NCBI GenBank assembly: GCA_002918705.1
Contig: PQKR01000007.1
Span: 1 to 64,000 of the forward strand
Direction of reading: 5' to 3'
Length of the DNA: 64,000 nucleotides
Source: Escherichia sp. ESNIH1
Lineage (GTDB): Bacteria > Pseudomonadota > Gammaproteobacteria > Enterobacterales > Enterobacteriaceae
Below the pieces are notes generated by a model that saw only the letters and a program-made list of their open reading frames with translations, searched no databases and was not told the DNA's origin. Below, piece after piece: positions 26,455 through 37,544 of this stretch. The stretch's first letter is position 1; every line of letters begins with the position of its first letter. A program made the translations under genes and the position numbers.

Positions 26455-27909
26455 TTACCGGAACGGCGGCTCGTTGAAGGTCCTTAGCTTACGCGAGTGC
26501 AGGCGGTCGCCTTCGGCGCGCAGCAGGTCAATCGCCCGGATACCAATCTGTAAGTGCTCCGAAATTGCCCCCTCATAAAAACGGTTCGCCTGGCCCGGCA
26601 GTTTGATCTCGCCGTGCAGCGGCTTGTCAGAGACGCAGAGCAGGGTGCCGTAGGGAACGCGGAAACGGTAGCCCTGGGCGGCAATGGTGGCGCTCTCCAT
26701 ATCTATCGCCACCGCGCGGCTCAGGTTAAAGCGGAGAGCCGAGGCGCTGTAGCGCAGTTCCCAGTTGCGATCGTCAGTGGTGACCACTGTCCCGGTACGC
26801 AGCCGCTGCTTGACCTCTTCACCAGGCATACCGCTTACCGCTTTAGTGGCGTCGTACAGCGCACGCTGAACTTCCGCGATGCTCGGGATAGGAATATCCG
26901 GTGGCAGCACCGCATCCAGGACATGATCGTCGCGCAGATAGGCGTGCGCCAGCACGTAGTCACCAATCGACTGGCTCTCACGCAGGCCGCCGCAGTGGCC
27001 GATCATTAGCCATAATGCGGGCCGCAGTACGGCAAGGTGATCGCAGATGGTTTTGGCGTTTGACGGCCCCACGCCGATGTTAACCAGCGTAATGCCTTCC
27101 CCGTCGGCGGTGATCAGATGCCAGGCGGGCATCTGATGCTTCTTCCATGCCAGATCGGAGATGGCCTCTTCCGGCGCTTCGGTCTCGGCGGTGATCCAGA
27201 CTCCACCGGCACAGGAGAGCGCAATGTAGGGGCTATCTGGATCGAGGATCTGGCTACAGCCCCAGCGTACAAACTCATCCACGTAGCGGGTGTAGTTAGT
27301 AAACAGCACGAAGGGCTGGAAGTGCTCGACAGGCGTGCCGGTATAGTGGCGCAGGCGTGCCAGCGAGAAGTCAACGCGGCGTGCGTCAAAGTGCGACAGC
27401 GGATAGAGCTCCGTAGGGTGAAACAGCCCATCGGCGGTCTCATCGCCAATCTGTGCCAGCTCGGTTGTGGGGAAGTGGCGGGTCAGGCCAGCGCTCATGG
27501 AGCGATCCAGCGTGAGGGCAGAGCCGTCAATCACGTAGGGATAGGGGATCTCATGCTGAGAGGGCCCAACTTCAATCAATGCGCCATAGTCATTGTACAG
27601 CAGCGTTAACTGTTCCAGCAGATAGGCGCGAAAGAGACCCGGACGTGTGATGGTGGTGGTATAGCGGCCCGAGTGAGTAAAGCGACCGTAGGCGCGCGTT
27701 TTCGGCGGATTGGTACTATTCCCATCCCAGGAGACTGACAGCTCCGGATAGACAAACTTGCCCTGGGCACGCGTCAGGGTGTCAGGCAGCGAGCCATCCT
27801 CAATATACTGGCCGATGGCGTTGCGTAGCGCGTTGACCGACTGCTCATACAGCGCGTCAAGCTTCTCCAGCGCCTGTTCAGGCGTTAAACCTTCACCCAT
27901 GTTATGCAT
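26455..27909 (-). CDS. amn: AMP nucleosidase
   Basis: 484 residues from ATG 27909 (MHNMGEGLTPEQALEKLD), the same length as E. coli Amn. AAAAAGGAGATAACG precedes this ATG, so the longer frame to 27945 is unlikely. Hydrolyses AMP to adenine and ribose 5-phosphate, helping adjust purine nucleotide pools. The C-terminal nucleoside phosphorylase-like domain contains VNIGVGPSNAKTICDH and IDMESATIAAQGYRFRVPYGTLLCVSD. In E. coli amn also lies near the asnW-yeeO region. Confidence 0.97.
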   Translation of the reverse strand: MHNMGEGLTPEQALEKLDALYEQSVNALRNAIGQYIEDGSLPDTLTRAQGKFVYPELSVSWDGNSTNPPKTRAYGRFTHSGRYTTTITRPGLFRAYLLEQLTLLYNDYGALIEVGPSQHEIPYPYVIDGSALTLDRSMSAGLTRHFPTTELAQIGDETADGLFHPTELYPLSHFDARRVDFSLARLRHYTGTPVEHFQPFVLFTNYTRYVDEFVRWGCSQILDPDSPYIALSCAGGVWITAETEAPEEAISDLAWKKHQMPAWHLITADGEGITLVNIGVGPSNAKTICDHLAVLRPALWLMIGHCGGLRESQSIGDYVLAHAYLRDDHVLDAVLPPDIPIPSIAEVQRALYDATKAVSGMPGEEVKQRLRTGTVVTTDDRNWELRYSASALRFNLSRAVAIDMESATIAAQGYRFRVPYGTLLCVSDKPLHGEIKLPGQANRFYEGAISEHLQIGIRAIDLLRAEGDRLHSRKLRTFNEPPFR

Positions 27910-28052
27910 CGTTATCTCCTTTTTCGCAGGTGTGCTGACATACACGATAGTATGTCACAGGAATATGAAACAAAAGGGTGGGATAATTTCATACTTTAGC
28001 CACGCCCTGCCTGCCTATACTCCTGTGATCGATCGCTGCCGGATCTCCTTTG

Positions 28053-29243
<1,191 letters not shown>

Positions 29244-29245
29244 AA

Positions 29246-29268
29246 AAACCGGCCAGAGCGGCCGGTTT
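29246..29268. terminator. Convergent terminator
   Basis: AAACCGGCC-AGAGC-GGCCGGTTT with seven A residues before it and T residues in the stem end. Serves the Pro-Glu protein gene from the left and the small acidic gene from the right. Confidence 0.85.
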
Positions 29269-29273
29269 AGGTA

Positions 29274-29414
29274 TCAGATTTTGCAGGCGTCGCCGCAGTC
29301 ATCATCGGCGATAATCGCTTGCGCTTTTTTATCAGCGTCTTCCAGACGTTCCGCATTGCGCTCCTGCGCTTCTTCAAGCCCGGCGAACTCCAGGTTGTCG
29401 AGATCAATTTCCAT
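29274..29414 (-). CDS. Small acidic protein (46 aa)
   Basis: Minus-strand ORF from ATG 29414, with AAAAAGGGG about 7 bases before it, to TGA at 29274. Sequence begins MEIDLDNLEFAGLEEAQERN and ends DDDCGDACKI: strongly acidic, helical, with two Cys close together at the end (CGDAC). It lies 90 bases downstream of the MscS gene in the same direction and ends at a terminator, which supports a real gene. Function unknown to me; a metal-binding or redox role for the CxxxC end is only a thought. Confidence 0.7.
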   Translation of the reverse strand: MEIDLDNLEFAGLEEAQERNAERLEDADKKAQAIIADDDCGDACKI

Positions 29415-29505
29415 TAGCTACCCCTTTTTAAAGCCGATTGAATCAATACTGTAGCATTATATGCCATCCACCTGGGATGGCGAGAAATGCTCATCCGCGA
29501 CGCAA

Positions 29506-30624
29506 TCAGGCCTCTTTAGGCCAGCGCTGCATCGCCACAGGGAACGGCATCGCCTCTGGCTGGGCTGGCGTTCTTACCACCAGGCTAGGCAGGGCCAGCT
29601 CAATCTCATTTTCATTCAGCTTTTCAATGATGCGAATATTAATCTCCTGCTGAATATCCATGTACTTGTTATAATCCGCCGTATTAACAATATGAACGAC
29701 CTCAAAGGTCAAACGATCCGCATTGAACGCCAGCAGATGGGCGCGATCGAACTTTGTCTCACCCACCTCATTGATAATGGTTTTTACCATGTCACCCACG
29801 ATGCGCAGCTTTTCCGGCGGCGTAGCGAGGGCCACACCAAAGGTGAAAACGATACGGCGGGTCTGCATGCGCTTGTAGTTATGAATAGTCTGCTGCAGGA
29901 GCTGGGCGTTGGCGCAGACAATCTGCTCTCCGCTGAGGCTGCGGATACGGGTCGTTTTGAGCCCGATATGTTCAATGGTACCGGCCACGTCGTTAAATAC
30001 CACAAAGTCGCCAATCTCGAAGGGCTTGTCGAAACCGATCGACAGGGAGGCGAAAACATCGCTCAGCACGGTCTGTACCGCCAGGGCGATAGCAATACCG
30101 CCAACGCCAAGGCTGGCCACCAGAGCGGTAATATCGACGCCAATATTTGCCAGAATCGACAGCAGCATCATTGACCAGACAACGACGCGCAGGATCATGC
30201 CCAGAATCACCATCGTCACCGGATTTTTATTGGAGCCCGGCGCGTAGAGGAGATGGCGCATCCAGGACTGCACACCCTGATCGAGCCAGATAGCAATCTG
30301 GATAGCGATCACAAAGAACCAGATATGCGACACGGTTGAGAACAGGCGATCGGGTAAGTCGACGAAGCGCAGGCTAAACAGAAAGGCTGCAATAAAGAGC
30401 AGTAGCTTGTTGGTGCGCTTCAGGATATCGAACGCGATAAAGCGGGAGTGGGTGCTGTTTCCCTCTTTTTTGCTGGCCTGCTGGATGGTTTTATACACAA
30501 AATTCAGCAGTCGGTTGGTCAGCCAATAGGTAATCAATGTGACAAAAAAGACGATAGCCAGATTGATCCAAAAAGCGGGGGACATCAACACCGTAACCAT
30601 ATTGAGTCGTGCCAAATACTCCAT
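29506..30624 (-). CDS. MscS-family mechanosensitive channel
   Basis: 372 residues. Inner-membrane channel of the small-conductance family that relieves osmotic downshock. About four or five transmembrane segments in the N-terminal half, the pore-lining helix DITALVASLGVGGIAIALAVQ with Ala/Gly packing, and the beta domain KPFEIGDFVVFNDVAGTIEHIGLKTTRIRSL that is the family signature. Not an orthologue of the short MscS; longer at both ends. No obvious loss of key features. Start ATG 30624 follows GGAGGTAAA. Confidence 0.9.
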   Translation of the reverse strand: MEYLARLNMVTVLMSPAFWINLAIVFFVTLITYWLTNRLLNFVYKTIQQASKKEGNSTHSRFIAFDILKRTNKLLLFIAAFLFSLRFVDLPDRLFSTVSHIWFFVIAIQIAIWLDQGVQSWMRHLLYAPGSNKNPVTMVILGMILRVVVWSMMLLSILANIGVDITALVASLGVGGIAIALAVQTVLSDVFASLSIGFDKPFEIGDFVVFNDVAGTIEHIGLKTTRIRSLSGEQIVCANAQLLQQTIHNYKRMQTRRIVFTFGVALATPPEKLRIVGDMVKTIINEVGETKFDRAHLLAFNADRLTFEVVHIVNTADYNKYMDIQQEINIRIIEKLNENEIELALPSLVVRTPAQPEAMPFPVAMQRWPKEA

Positions 30625-30761
30625 TTTACCTCCAGTCTATAGCGCAAGAACATTACAGTATAGACGCCATGAATCAGAGGTCAGCCCAGGGCGAGTAAAC
30701 GGGTAAAATGAGAGACGGGAAGCAAAGCTGAAGAAAAAGCACCAAATCGCAGGAAATGATT

Positions 30762-30838
30762 TGGTGCGTCCGAGTGGACTCGAACCACCGACCCCCACCA
30801 TGTCAAGGTGGTGCTCTAACCAACTGAGCTACGGACGC
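30762..30838 (-). tRNA. tRNA-Val (GAC)
   Basis: 77 bases on the minus strand, GCGTCCGTAGCTCAGTTGG at the 5' end, anticodon GAC in CTTGACATG, acceptor stem GCGTCCG/CGGACGC, encoded CCA. Matches E. coli valV/valW type. Confidence 0.98.
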
Positions 30839-30847
30839 ACTGAAGGA

Positions 30848-30924
30848 TGGTGCGTTCAATTGGACTCGAACCAACGACCCCCACCATGTCAAGGTGGTGC
30901 TCTAACCAACTGAGCTATGAACGC
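30848..30924 (-). tRNA. tRNA-Val (GAC)
   Basis: 77 bases on the minus strand, GCGTTCATAGCTCAGTTGG at the 5' end; same anticodon GAC. It differs from the neighbour in the acceptor stem (GCGTTCA/TGAACGC) by compensated changes. Transcribed before the 30762 copy; 9 bases apart. Confidence 0.98.
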
Positions 30925-31096
30925 AACGTTGTGTGTGACAACGGGGACGAATATTAGCGGCAGGCGGCGGTCGTGGCAAGCAGAAAAAAGCAGTTTTATC
31001 ACTGATTTCACGCGATTGCAGAACTTTTATACATAAAGCTCACACTGCATTGAAGCATAAGGATGATTTTTAATCATAAATCCTTTTGCACTGTCT

Positions 31097-31840
31097 TTAA
31101 ACGGCGATAAACCCGCCATCGACAAACAGCTCTTCGCCACCCACAAAGCTGCTCTCTTCGGAGGCCAAAAACAGTACCGCCTTAGAAACCTCTTCGGGCT
31201 GGGCTAGCCTGCCGAATGGTGTGGTCTGCTGCATCCACTCCTCAGCACCTGTATTGCTATCCAGATAGGCCTGCATTGCAGGCGTCATAACCATGCCCGG
31301 CGATACCGCATTAACGCGAATGCCCCGGCTTTTCAGGTCAGTTGTCCAGGTTCGGGCGAATGAGCGGATTGCTGCTTTTGTGGCGCTATACACAGAGAGG
31401 CCAGCAATGCCTGTACTCCCCGCAACCGAGCCAGCGAGCACAACCGCACCGCCAGCAGACATCAGGGGTAAGGCTTTTTGTACTGTTAAGACCGTGCCCT
31501 TAACGTTTATGGTAAAGACCCGGTCAAAGTGATCGTCATCAATACTGCCGATGGGCGCAGATTCGGACACCCCGGCATTGGCGAAGACCACGTCAATATG
31601 TCCATGATCCTCCGCTATTTTTGCATAGAGCCTGTCAAGGTCCGCAGCCATGCCGACGTCCCCCTGAATGCCTACGGCACCGTTACCGATCTCGTTAAGC
31701 GCCTCGTCAAGGCGCTCCTGGCGACGACCGGTGATATAGACGTGCGCGCCTTCTGCCGCAAACATCTTCGCTGTCGTCAAACCGATACCGTCGCTGCCAC
31801 CGGTGATCACCACGACCTTTTTTTCGAATCTCATCGCCAT
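31097..31840 (-). CDS. SDR-family oxidoreductase
   Basis: 247 residues. Classical short-chain dehydrogenase: nucleotide-binding TGGSDGIG at about 14-21, NAG motif in FANAGVSES, catalytic Ser and YxxxK in GLSVYSATKAA, and VSPGMVMTPA. Prefers NAD(P); substrate unknown. Divergent from a TetR-type regulator, with a double palindrome between them, the usual arrangement for a locally controlled detoxification enzyme. Confidence 0.9.
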   Translation of the reverse strand: MAMRFEKKVVVITGGSDGIGLTTAKMFAAEGAHVYITGRRQERLDEALNEIGNGAVGIQGDVGMAADLDRLYAKIAEDHGHIDVVFANAGVSESAPIGSIDDDHFDRVFTINVKGTVLTVQKALPLMSAGGAVVLAGSVAGSTGIAGLSVYSATKAAIRSFARTWTTDLKSRGIRVNAVSPGMVMTPAMQAYLDSNTGAEEWMQQTTPFGRLAQPEEVSKAVLFLASEESSFVGGEELFVDGGFIAV

Positions 31841-31863
31841 AGATAGTCTCGCTCTTGGTTAAG

Positions 31864-31902
31864 TGGAGGGTTGCTCCATTTATTATGTGGAGTTACCCTC
31901 CA
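31864..31902 (+). promoter_or_regulatory. Double palindromic operator between SDR and TetR genes
   Basis: Two boxes TGGAG-N5-CTCCA (31864-31878 and 31888-31902) separated by 9 bases. The inner GGTTG and TTACC suggest the boxes face each other as one large palindrome (GGAGGGT ... ACCCTCC). Very likely the TetR dimer binding sites controlling both divergent genes. Confidence 0.75.
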
Positions 31903-31932
31903 TTTAGCAAGTATCACCAGGAGAAAAAAGAG

Positions 31933-32487
31933 TTGGCTCACGAACCCCCACTACGCGCCGATGCGCAGCGAAACAAAACGCGAATTCTCGCTGCGGCCGA
32001 GGAGATTTTTTATGAAAGGGGCGCAGGCGTCTCGTTAGAAGATGTCGCGAAGCGTGCAGGCGTCGGTATTGGTACGCTCTATCGACGCTTCCCGACGCGT
32101 GAAGCACTGCTGGCGGCGGCATATAGCGATCGGTTTCTGGCTTTATCAGAGGCCAGCCGGGTAAGAGCCCCTTCGCTTGCTCCGCTGGATGCGTTGCGGT
32201 TGTATCTCGAAGAGCTCGTCCAGTATACCAATGTCTACCGTGGCATTGCGGCGTCGCTCGGCACTGTTCTTCAGATCGGAACGCCAGGATGCGTTGCAAC
32301 TCGCGAGGAGGGGACACGACTTTTGCAGAATGGACAGGCGACAGGAGCAGTTCGGACTGATATCAGTTTTGATGACCTGGTGTGTATCGCAACGGCAATT
32401 TCACTCTCTACTGAGCAAGAGAGCGCCCCGCAAGCGCATATTACGCATCTGGTCGGTGTATTTCTGCATGGCATTGTCTTGCGCTAG
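31933..32487 (+). CDS. TetR-family transcriptional regulator
   Basis: 184 residues from a TTG at 31933 with AGGAG nine bases upstream. An in-frame start at 31855 exists but would run through the operator. N-terminal helix-turn-helix: TRILAAAEEIFYERGAGVSLEDVAKRAGVGIGTLYRRFPTREAL (about residues 15-60). C-terminal ligand domain is variable. Probably represses itself and the SDR gene through the palindromes at 31864-31902. Confidence 0.9.
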   Translation: MAHEPPLRADAQRNKTRILAAAEEIFYERGAGVSLEDVAKRAGVGIGTLYRRFPTREALLAAAYSDRFLALSEASRVRAPSLAPLDALRLYLEELVQYTNVYRGIAASLGTVLQIGTPGCVATREEGTRLLQNGQATGAVRTDISFDDLVCIATAISLSTEQESAPQAHITHLVGVFLHGIVLR

Positions 32488-32505
32488 CGGCGTTTAACCG
32501 CAGAT

Positions 32506-32528
32506 AAAAAAGCCGCCCGTAGGCGGCT
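32506..32528 (-). terminator. Terminator of mdtK (convergent with tetR-type gene)
   Basis: On the minus strand AGCCGCC-TACG-GGCGGCT followed by TTTTTT. Lies between the convergent ends of the regulator and mdtK. Confidence 0.88.
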
Positions 32529-32537
32529 AGTCGTGGA

Positions 32538-33911
32538 TTATCGCGCGGCGCGCTGGAGGATCACGCTTGAGGGCTGACGCTGCAGGAAGCGCATCCGCAG
32601 CATCATCAGGATCGCTGCCGAGGTCAGGCCGATAATAAAGCCCATCCAGAAACCTGCCGGGCCCATGCGATCGACGACCAGATCGGTCAGCGCCAGCACA
32701 TAGCCGCTCGGCAGCCCCAGCACCCAGTAGGCGGTGAAGGTGATGAAAAAGATCGAGCGGGTATCTTTATAGCCGCGCAGGATGCCGCTGCCCACCACCT
32801 GAATAGAGTCAGAGATCTGATAGATTGCCGCCAGCAGCATCAGCTGCGCCGCGAGGTGCACCACCTCGGGGTTATCGTTATAAAGCAGGGCGATATGCTC
32901 CCGCAGCGATACGGTAAAGATGGCGGTAAGCACTGCCATGCAGACGCCCACGCCTAAACCGGTGCGCGCGGCAGTCTGCGCGTCCAGCGTCGATCCCTGA
33001 CCCAGGCGAAAACCCACGCGAATGGTCACCGCCGCCGCCAGCGACATCGGCAGGACAAACATCAGCGAACTAAAGTTAAGGGCAATCTGGTGGCCCGCTA
33101 CATCAACGATACCCAGCGGGGAAACCAGCAGCGCGACCACGGCAAAGAGCGTCACCTCAAAGAAGAGCGCCAGCGCGATCGGCAGGCCAAGCTGCACCAG
33201 ACGTTTAAGGACGCTGAAGTCGGGCCTGGCAACGTGCTGATCCTGGCGGATGTCGCGCATGGAGCGGGCATGCTTTACGTAGGAGAGCATACAGATAAAC
33301 ATCACCCAGTAGACCGCCGCCGTGGCCACGCCGCAGCCAACGCCGCCCAATTCCGGCATGCCGAAGTGACCGTAGATAAAGATGTAGTTAACGGGAATGT
33401 TCACCAGCAGGCCAATAAAGCCAAACACCATGCCGGGCTTGGTCTTTGCCAGACCTTCGCACTGATTACGTGCTACCTGGAAGAAGAGGTAACCCGGTGC
33501 GCCGCACAGCAGGGCGCGGAGATAGCGTACGGCTTTGTCCGCCAGCTCCGGATCAATATTATGCATAGCATGAATAATATGCCCGGCATTCCAGAGGACA
33601 ATCATAATTAACACCGAGACGAAGCCCGCCAGCCAGAACCCCTGACGCACCTGTTGGGCAATGCGATCGCGACGGCCCGAACCGTTAAGCTGGGCGATAA
33701 CCGGCGTCAGGGCCAGCAGCAGGCCGTGGCCAAAGAGAATGGCCGGAAGCCAGATAGAGGTGCCGATCGCCACCGCCGCCATGTCGGTGGCGCTATAGCC
33801 CCCCGCCATGACCGTATCAACAAATCCCATCGCGGTTTGCGCTATTTGCGCAAGGATCACTGGGATAGCTAACGCCAGCAGCTGGCGTGCTTCGATATAA
33901 TACTTCTGCAC
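32538..33911 (-). CDS. mdtK: MdtK (NorM) MATE multidrug/Na+ antiporter
   Basis: 457 residues, as in E. coli. Twelve transmembrane helices in two MatE domains. Opens [37 protein letters not shown], the MdtK/NorM signature. Exports fluoroquinolones and cationic compounds in exchange for Na+ or H+. Divergent from ribE as in E. coli. Two MATE genes (this and yeeO) occur in the window but are of different subgroups. Confidence 0.96.
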   Translation of the reverse strand: MQKYYIEARQLLALAIPVILAQIAQTAMGFVDTVMAGGYSATDMAAVAIGTSIWLPAILFGHGLLLALTPVIAQLNGSGRRDRIAQQVRQGFWLAGFVSVLIMIVLWNAGHIIHAMHNIDPELADKAVRYLRALLCGAPGYLFFQVARNQCEGLAKTKPGMVFGFIGLLVNIPVNYIFIYGHFGMPELGGVGCGVATAAVYWVMFICMLSYVKHARSMRDIRQDQHVARPDFSVLKRLVQLGLPIALALFFEVTLFAVVALLVSPLGIVDVAGHQIALNFSSLMFVLPMSLAAAVTIRVGFRLGQGSTLDAQTAARTGLGVGVCMAVLTAIFTVSLREHIALLYNDNPEVVHLAAQLMLLAAIYQISDSIQVVGSGILRGYKDTRSIFFITFTAYWVLGLPSGYVLALTDLVVDRMGPAGFWMGFIIGLTSAAILMMLRMRFLQRQPSSVILQRAAR

Positions 33912-34139
33912 GGAAACACCTGTATATTGTTGTTATTGGTAAGCATAAAAAAGCCGCCTTAACTGGCAGCAAGAAGAGATTGCAGGATAAATAGCCAGAC
34001 CATTGTAACGGGGAACGGCGAATATGCCAGAGAAAAAACAGCCTGGGCGGGTGCAGCGCTGGCAACCTCTTTTTCCACCTGTTATTGTGCAATTATCAAA
34101 ACGGCTTGCGCCGAATTAATGGTTACAGGAGTTGTAGGC

Positions 34140-34790
34140 ATGTTTACTGGTATTGTACAGGGCACGGCAAAAATCGTGTCCATTGATGAAAAACCCAACT
34201 TCCGCACCCACGTCGTCGAGCTGCCTGAGTCGATGCTGCCGGGGCTGGAGACCGGCGCGTCTGTGGCGCATAACGGCTGCTGTCTGACCGTCACCAGCAT
34301 CAATGGCCCGCTGGTCAGCTTTGACCTGATGAAAGAGACGCTGCGTATTACCAACCTGGGCGAACTGAGCGTAGGCGGCGAGGTGAACGTTGAGCGTGCG
34401 GCGAAGTTTAGCGATGAGATCGGCGGCCATCTGATGTCGGGGCATATTATTACGACCGCAGAGGTGGTGAAAATTCTGACCTCAGAAAATAACCGCCAAA
34501 TCTGGTTTAAAGTTCAGGACGCCAACCTGATGAAATATATTCTTTATAAAGGCTATGTTGGCGTGGATGGTATTAGCCTGACGGTGGGTGAGGTGACGCC
34601 GACGCGTTTCTGTGTGCATCTGATCCCTGAAACGCTGGAGCGCACTACGTTGGGCAATAAGAAGCTGGGGCATAGGGTGAATATCGAGATCGACCCGCAG
34701 ACCCAGGCCATTGTGGATACGGTTGAGCGCGTGCTGGCGAGCCGTGAAGCGGCGATGATTGCCGCCTCGGTCAGCGGCAGCGAAGAGTAA
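34140..34790 (+). CDS. ribE: Riboflavin synthase, alpha subunit
   Basis: 216 residues from ATG 34140 ([16 protein letters not shown]), the universal start of the family; the frame extends 21 bases upstream without support. Dismutates two 6,7-dimethyl-8-ribityllumazine molecules to riboflavin. Two lumazine-binding repeats (residues about 1-95 and 96-200) with GHLMSGH and the second-half GISLTVGE. Called ribC in older E. coli nomenclature. AGGAGTTGTAGGC is the ribosome site. No FMN riboswitch is evident upstream. Confidence 0.96.
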   Translation: MFTGIVQGTAKIVSIDEKPNFRTHVVELPESMLPGLETGASVAHNGCCLTVTSINGPLVSFDLMKETLRITNLGELSVGGEVNVERAAKFSDEIGGHLMSGHIITTAEVVKILTSENNRQIWFKVQDANLMKYILYKGYVGVDGISLTVGEVTPTRFCVHLIPETLERTTLGNKKLGHRVNIEIDPQTQAIVDTVERVLASREAAMIAASVSGSEE

Positions 34791-34796
34791 TTCAAT

Positions 34797-34823
34797 AAAA
34801 ACCCCGGCAGGCCGGGGTTTTTA
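34797..34823. terminator. Bidirectional terminator between ribE and cfa
   Basis: AAAAACCCCGGC-AG-GCCGGGGTTTTT, strong GC stem with A and T tails, usable by both convergent genes. Confidence 0.92.
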
Positions 34824-34833
34824 TTAGCATCGG

Positions 34834-35982
34834 TCAGCGCGCCACGCGCAGGCCGTTTTCGACACCGCGGCTGAACACGACCTGCCAAAGCTGGATATCC
34901 CGGGCACGAAAGGCACCTGCGCAGGCGTTCAGATAGTAGCTGAACATGCGCTTAAAGCGTTCAGAGTAGTTATCGGCAATGTCCGGCCATGCGGCCAGAA
35001 AACGCTCGTGCCAGGCCATTAGCGTAGTATCGTAATCAGCGCCAAAGTTATGCCAGTCCTCCATGATAAAATGGGGCTCGCTGGCATTCGCAATCTGGCG
35101 CACTGACGGCAGGCATCCGTTGGGGAAGATATACTTATCTATCCACGGGTCTACGTGATGGTCGGTTTTTTTCGAACCAATGGTGTGGAGCAGGAACAGT
35201 CCGTCGGGCCGGAGGTTGCGATCGACCACCTCAAAGTAGGTGGCATAGTTTTTCGGCCCCACGTGCTCAAACATGCCAACGGAGACGACACGGTCAAACT
35301 GATCCTTAAGATCGCGATAGTCCTGGAGCAGAATAGTTACATCCAGCCCTTCGCAGCGCGCCTGGGCCATCTTTTGCTGCTCTGCTGAAATGGTCACCCC
35401 GGTCACGCTGACGCCATAGTTTTTGGCCATAAAGTACGCCAGACCACCCCAGCCGCAGCCAATATCCAGCACACGCATGCCGGGCTGCAGCTGCAATTTT
35501 TCGCAGATTAGCCGCAGTTTTGCCTGCTGCGCCTCCTCCAGCGTCTGCGCCTCTTTCCAGTAAGCGCAAGAGTACTGCATATAGGGATCAAGCATGCGGC
35601 TGAAGAGATCGTTGCCGAGATCGTAATGCTCTTTACCGACTATCCAGGCGCGTTTCTGGCTTTGCAGGTTGAGTACCCGCGCCGCCGCAATCCTTAGCGT
35701 ATCTTTAACGTGGCGTGGCATCTGGTTTTCCAGCCCGGCGCGAAGCACCTTGCTAAAAAATATATCCAGCCGTTCGCACTCCCACCAGCCGTCCATATAG
35801 CTTTCGCCCAGCCCGAGTGAGCCCTCTTTTAGGACGCGCTTAAAAAAACGGGGGTTTTTTACCCGGATATCCGATGGGGCAGTGCCGTTGATAGCGATGC
35901 CCGCGCGGCTTAACAGTTCGTTTGCGATACGGAACCAGTTATCGCTCTGTATGTTGACTTCTTCTATACACGATGAACTCAT
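34834..35982 (-). CDS. cfa: Cyclopropane-fatty-acyl-phospholipid synthase
   Basis: 382 residues, the E. coli length. Transfers a methylene from SAM to unsaturated phospholipid acyl chains; acid and stationary-phase stress. SAM-binding motif VLDIGCGWGGLAYFMA in the middle, followed by VTGVTISAEQQ and the CFA signature MFEHVGPKNYATYF. Start MSSSCIEEVNIQSDNW as in E. coli. Upstream 35983-36250 is gene-free and would hold its two promoters (sigma 70 and RpoS) and the sRNA-controlled leader known in E. coli. Confidence 0.97.
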   Translation of the reverse strand: MSSSCIEEVNIQSDNWFRIANELLSRAGIAINGTAPSDIRVKNPRFFKRVLKEGSLGLGESYMDGWWECERLDIFFSKVLRAGLENQMPRHVKDTLRIAAARVLNLQSQKRAWIVGKEHYDLGNDLFSRMLDPYMQYSCAYWKEAQTLEEAQQAKLRLICEKLQLQPGMRVLDIGCGWGGLAYFMAKNYGVSVTGVTISAEQQKMAQARCEGLDVTILLQDYRDLKDQFDRVVSVGMFEHVGPKNYATYFEVVDRNLRPDGLFLLHTIGSKKTDHHVDPWIDKYIFPNGCLPSVRQIANASEPHFIMEDWHNFGADYDTTLMAWHERFLAAWPDIADNYSERFKRMFSYYLNACAGAFRARDIQLWQVVFSRGVENGLRVAR

Positions 35983-36250
35983 AGCTTCTCCATCACCCTA
36001 TGTGATCAGAACCTTCAAACAGCGTAGACGCTTTTAATGGTTTGTGAGAAATCCCACGGAACGGGCCGTGAGCTTGATATCCGACGTAGAACAGAGGAAG
36101 GGAGATAGCCCTTGCCGAAAATGCCGTCCGTGGGAGAACAGGCGCGATCCTGCGCCTGTGAAAACATACTTATTTTTGTTAATAAAAATTATCGAAATGA
36201 GTATAGGCCGCAAAAACGGGTCGTTCAACCTATTATGGTTAGTTAACTAA

Positions 36251-37411
36251 TTATTTTGCTGCTTGTTTTTGTCCCCAATAGCCCAGTCCGGCCAGCAGAA
36301 CAGTCAGCAGCATAACGCTGGTTGTGGTAAGCAGAGGCGTAGCGATGAGCATTGAGACCAGCAGACTGGCTAAAAAGCAGAGACCCAGCTGGAGAGTATT
36401 TTGTAGCGCCGCCGCACGTCCCGCCGCCTGGGGAAACGGGCTCAGCGCCTGGGCCACCACAATCGGATAGATTGCACCGTTAGCCATCGCCATCACGCAG
36501 AACGGAACCAGCAGCAGCGTCAATGAGACCTGTGGCAGGAAGGCCACCAGCCAGACGGCAACCACGCTCAGCGCATAGCCAGCCAGCAGCCAGGGCAGCA
36601 GACGCGGCCCCTGCCAGCGCTGAAGGGCTGCCCGACAGCCATAGCCTCCCACCAGAAAAGCGATGGTTTGCGGGACATAGCTCAGGCCAATCGCCGCGGG
36701 ACCATAGCCCAGAGCACTGAGAATAAACGGCGAACCGGTAAGCCAGGCGAAAAAGCTGGCTGAGCAGGCGGCGTAGATGATGACATTCCCGCAGTAAAAG
36801 CGGGAGCGTAACAGCAGCCCGAAGGTAACGGGTGTCGTTTGCGGATGATACTTTTTTACCGGTTTTTTAAGGCGAAGTGCGGGCAGCATCAGCAGCAGCG
36901 TGATAACAAACAGCACCATAAAGATGTTCTGCCAGTGGGAGTGGGCGAGGATCCAGCTTCCCAGCAGCGGCGCGAGGGCGGGGGAGAGCCCAACCAGCGG
37001 CATAATAGTGGCAAAAATACGGTTAACCCGCTGAGCCGGATAGTAGTCCGTTACCAGCGTCTGCCAGGTGACCGCGGCGGCACATACCCCCACGGCCTGA
37101 ACAAAACGCAGTATCAGCAGCATGGTGCCGTCGCGCACCCATAGCATGCCGATGCAGCCAAAAGCAAACAGTCCCAGCCCGCAGAGGAGGACCAGCCTGC
37201 GGCCAAAGCGATCGGAGAGCGGGCCCCATATCAGCTGGGCAAGGGCAAAGCCGGCCAGAAACAGGCTAAGGCTGGCACTTACTGCCGATGCAGGGGTATT
37301 AAGATCCTGCTGAATAGCCGTAAACGCCGGCAGGTACATATCCGTTGCCAGAAAGCCCAGCACGCTCAATCCCGCTAGCCAGACTAAAAATCCTTTACCA
37401 GGTAACATCAT
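36251..37411 (-). CDS. punC: PunC (YdhC), purine nucleoside transporter, MFS
   Basis: 386 residues, twelve transmembrane helices, Bcr/CflA-type drug:H+ antiporter family. Motif [14 protein letters not shown] in loop 2-3. Start could be either of two adjacent ATGs (MMLPGKGF). The divergent LysR gene matches YdhB/PunR, reported as its activator in E. coli, with purine nucleosides as inducer/substrate. I rely on this family assignment from gene order and sequence. Confidence 0.9.
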   Translation of the reverse strand: MMLPGKGFLVWLAGLSVLGFLATDMYLPAFTAIQQDLNTPASAVSASLSLFLAGFALAQLIWGPLSDRFGRRLVLLCGLGLFAFGCIGMLWVRDGTMLLILRFVQAVGVCAAAVTWQTLVTDYYPAQRVNRIFATIMPLVGLSPALAPLLGSWILAHSHWQNIFMVLFVITLLLMLPALRLKKPVKKYHPQTTPVTFGLLLRSRFYCGNVIIYAACSASFFAWLTGSPFILSALGYGPAAIGLSYVPQTIAFLVGGYGCRAALQRWQGPRLLPWLLAGYALSVVAVWLVAFLPQVSLTLLLVPFCVMAMANGAIYPIVVAQALSPFPQAAGRAAALQNTLQLGLCFLASLLVSMLIATPLLTTTSVMLLTVLLAGLGYWGQKQAAK

Positions 37412-37544
37412 CTTTCCTTCTTATTCTCTTTCACGATACAGGTTAAACAGCGCAGGTCATAAAGCGGCAAAGTGTAGGCAGTGCATTATCGGTTGTGAAA
37501 CGCTAATATTTGCGCAGTGCATTCAAATTTTTTGCAGGCAGAAT

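Noticed and set aside
33912..34139. FMN riboswitch upstream of ribE
   Set aside because: No conserved FMN-aptamer motifs seen. In enterobacteria this riboswitch precedes ribB, not this gene.
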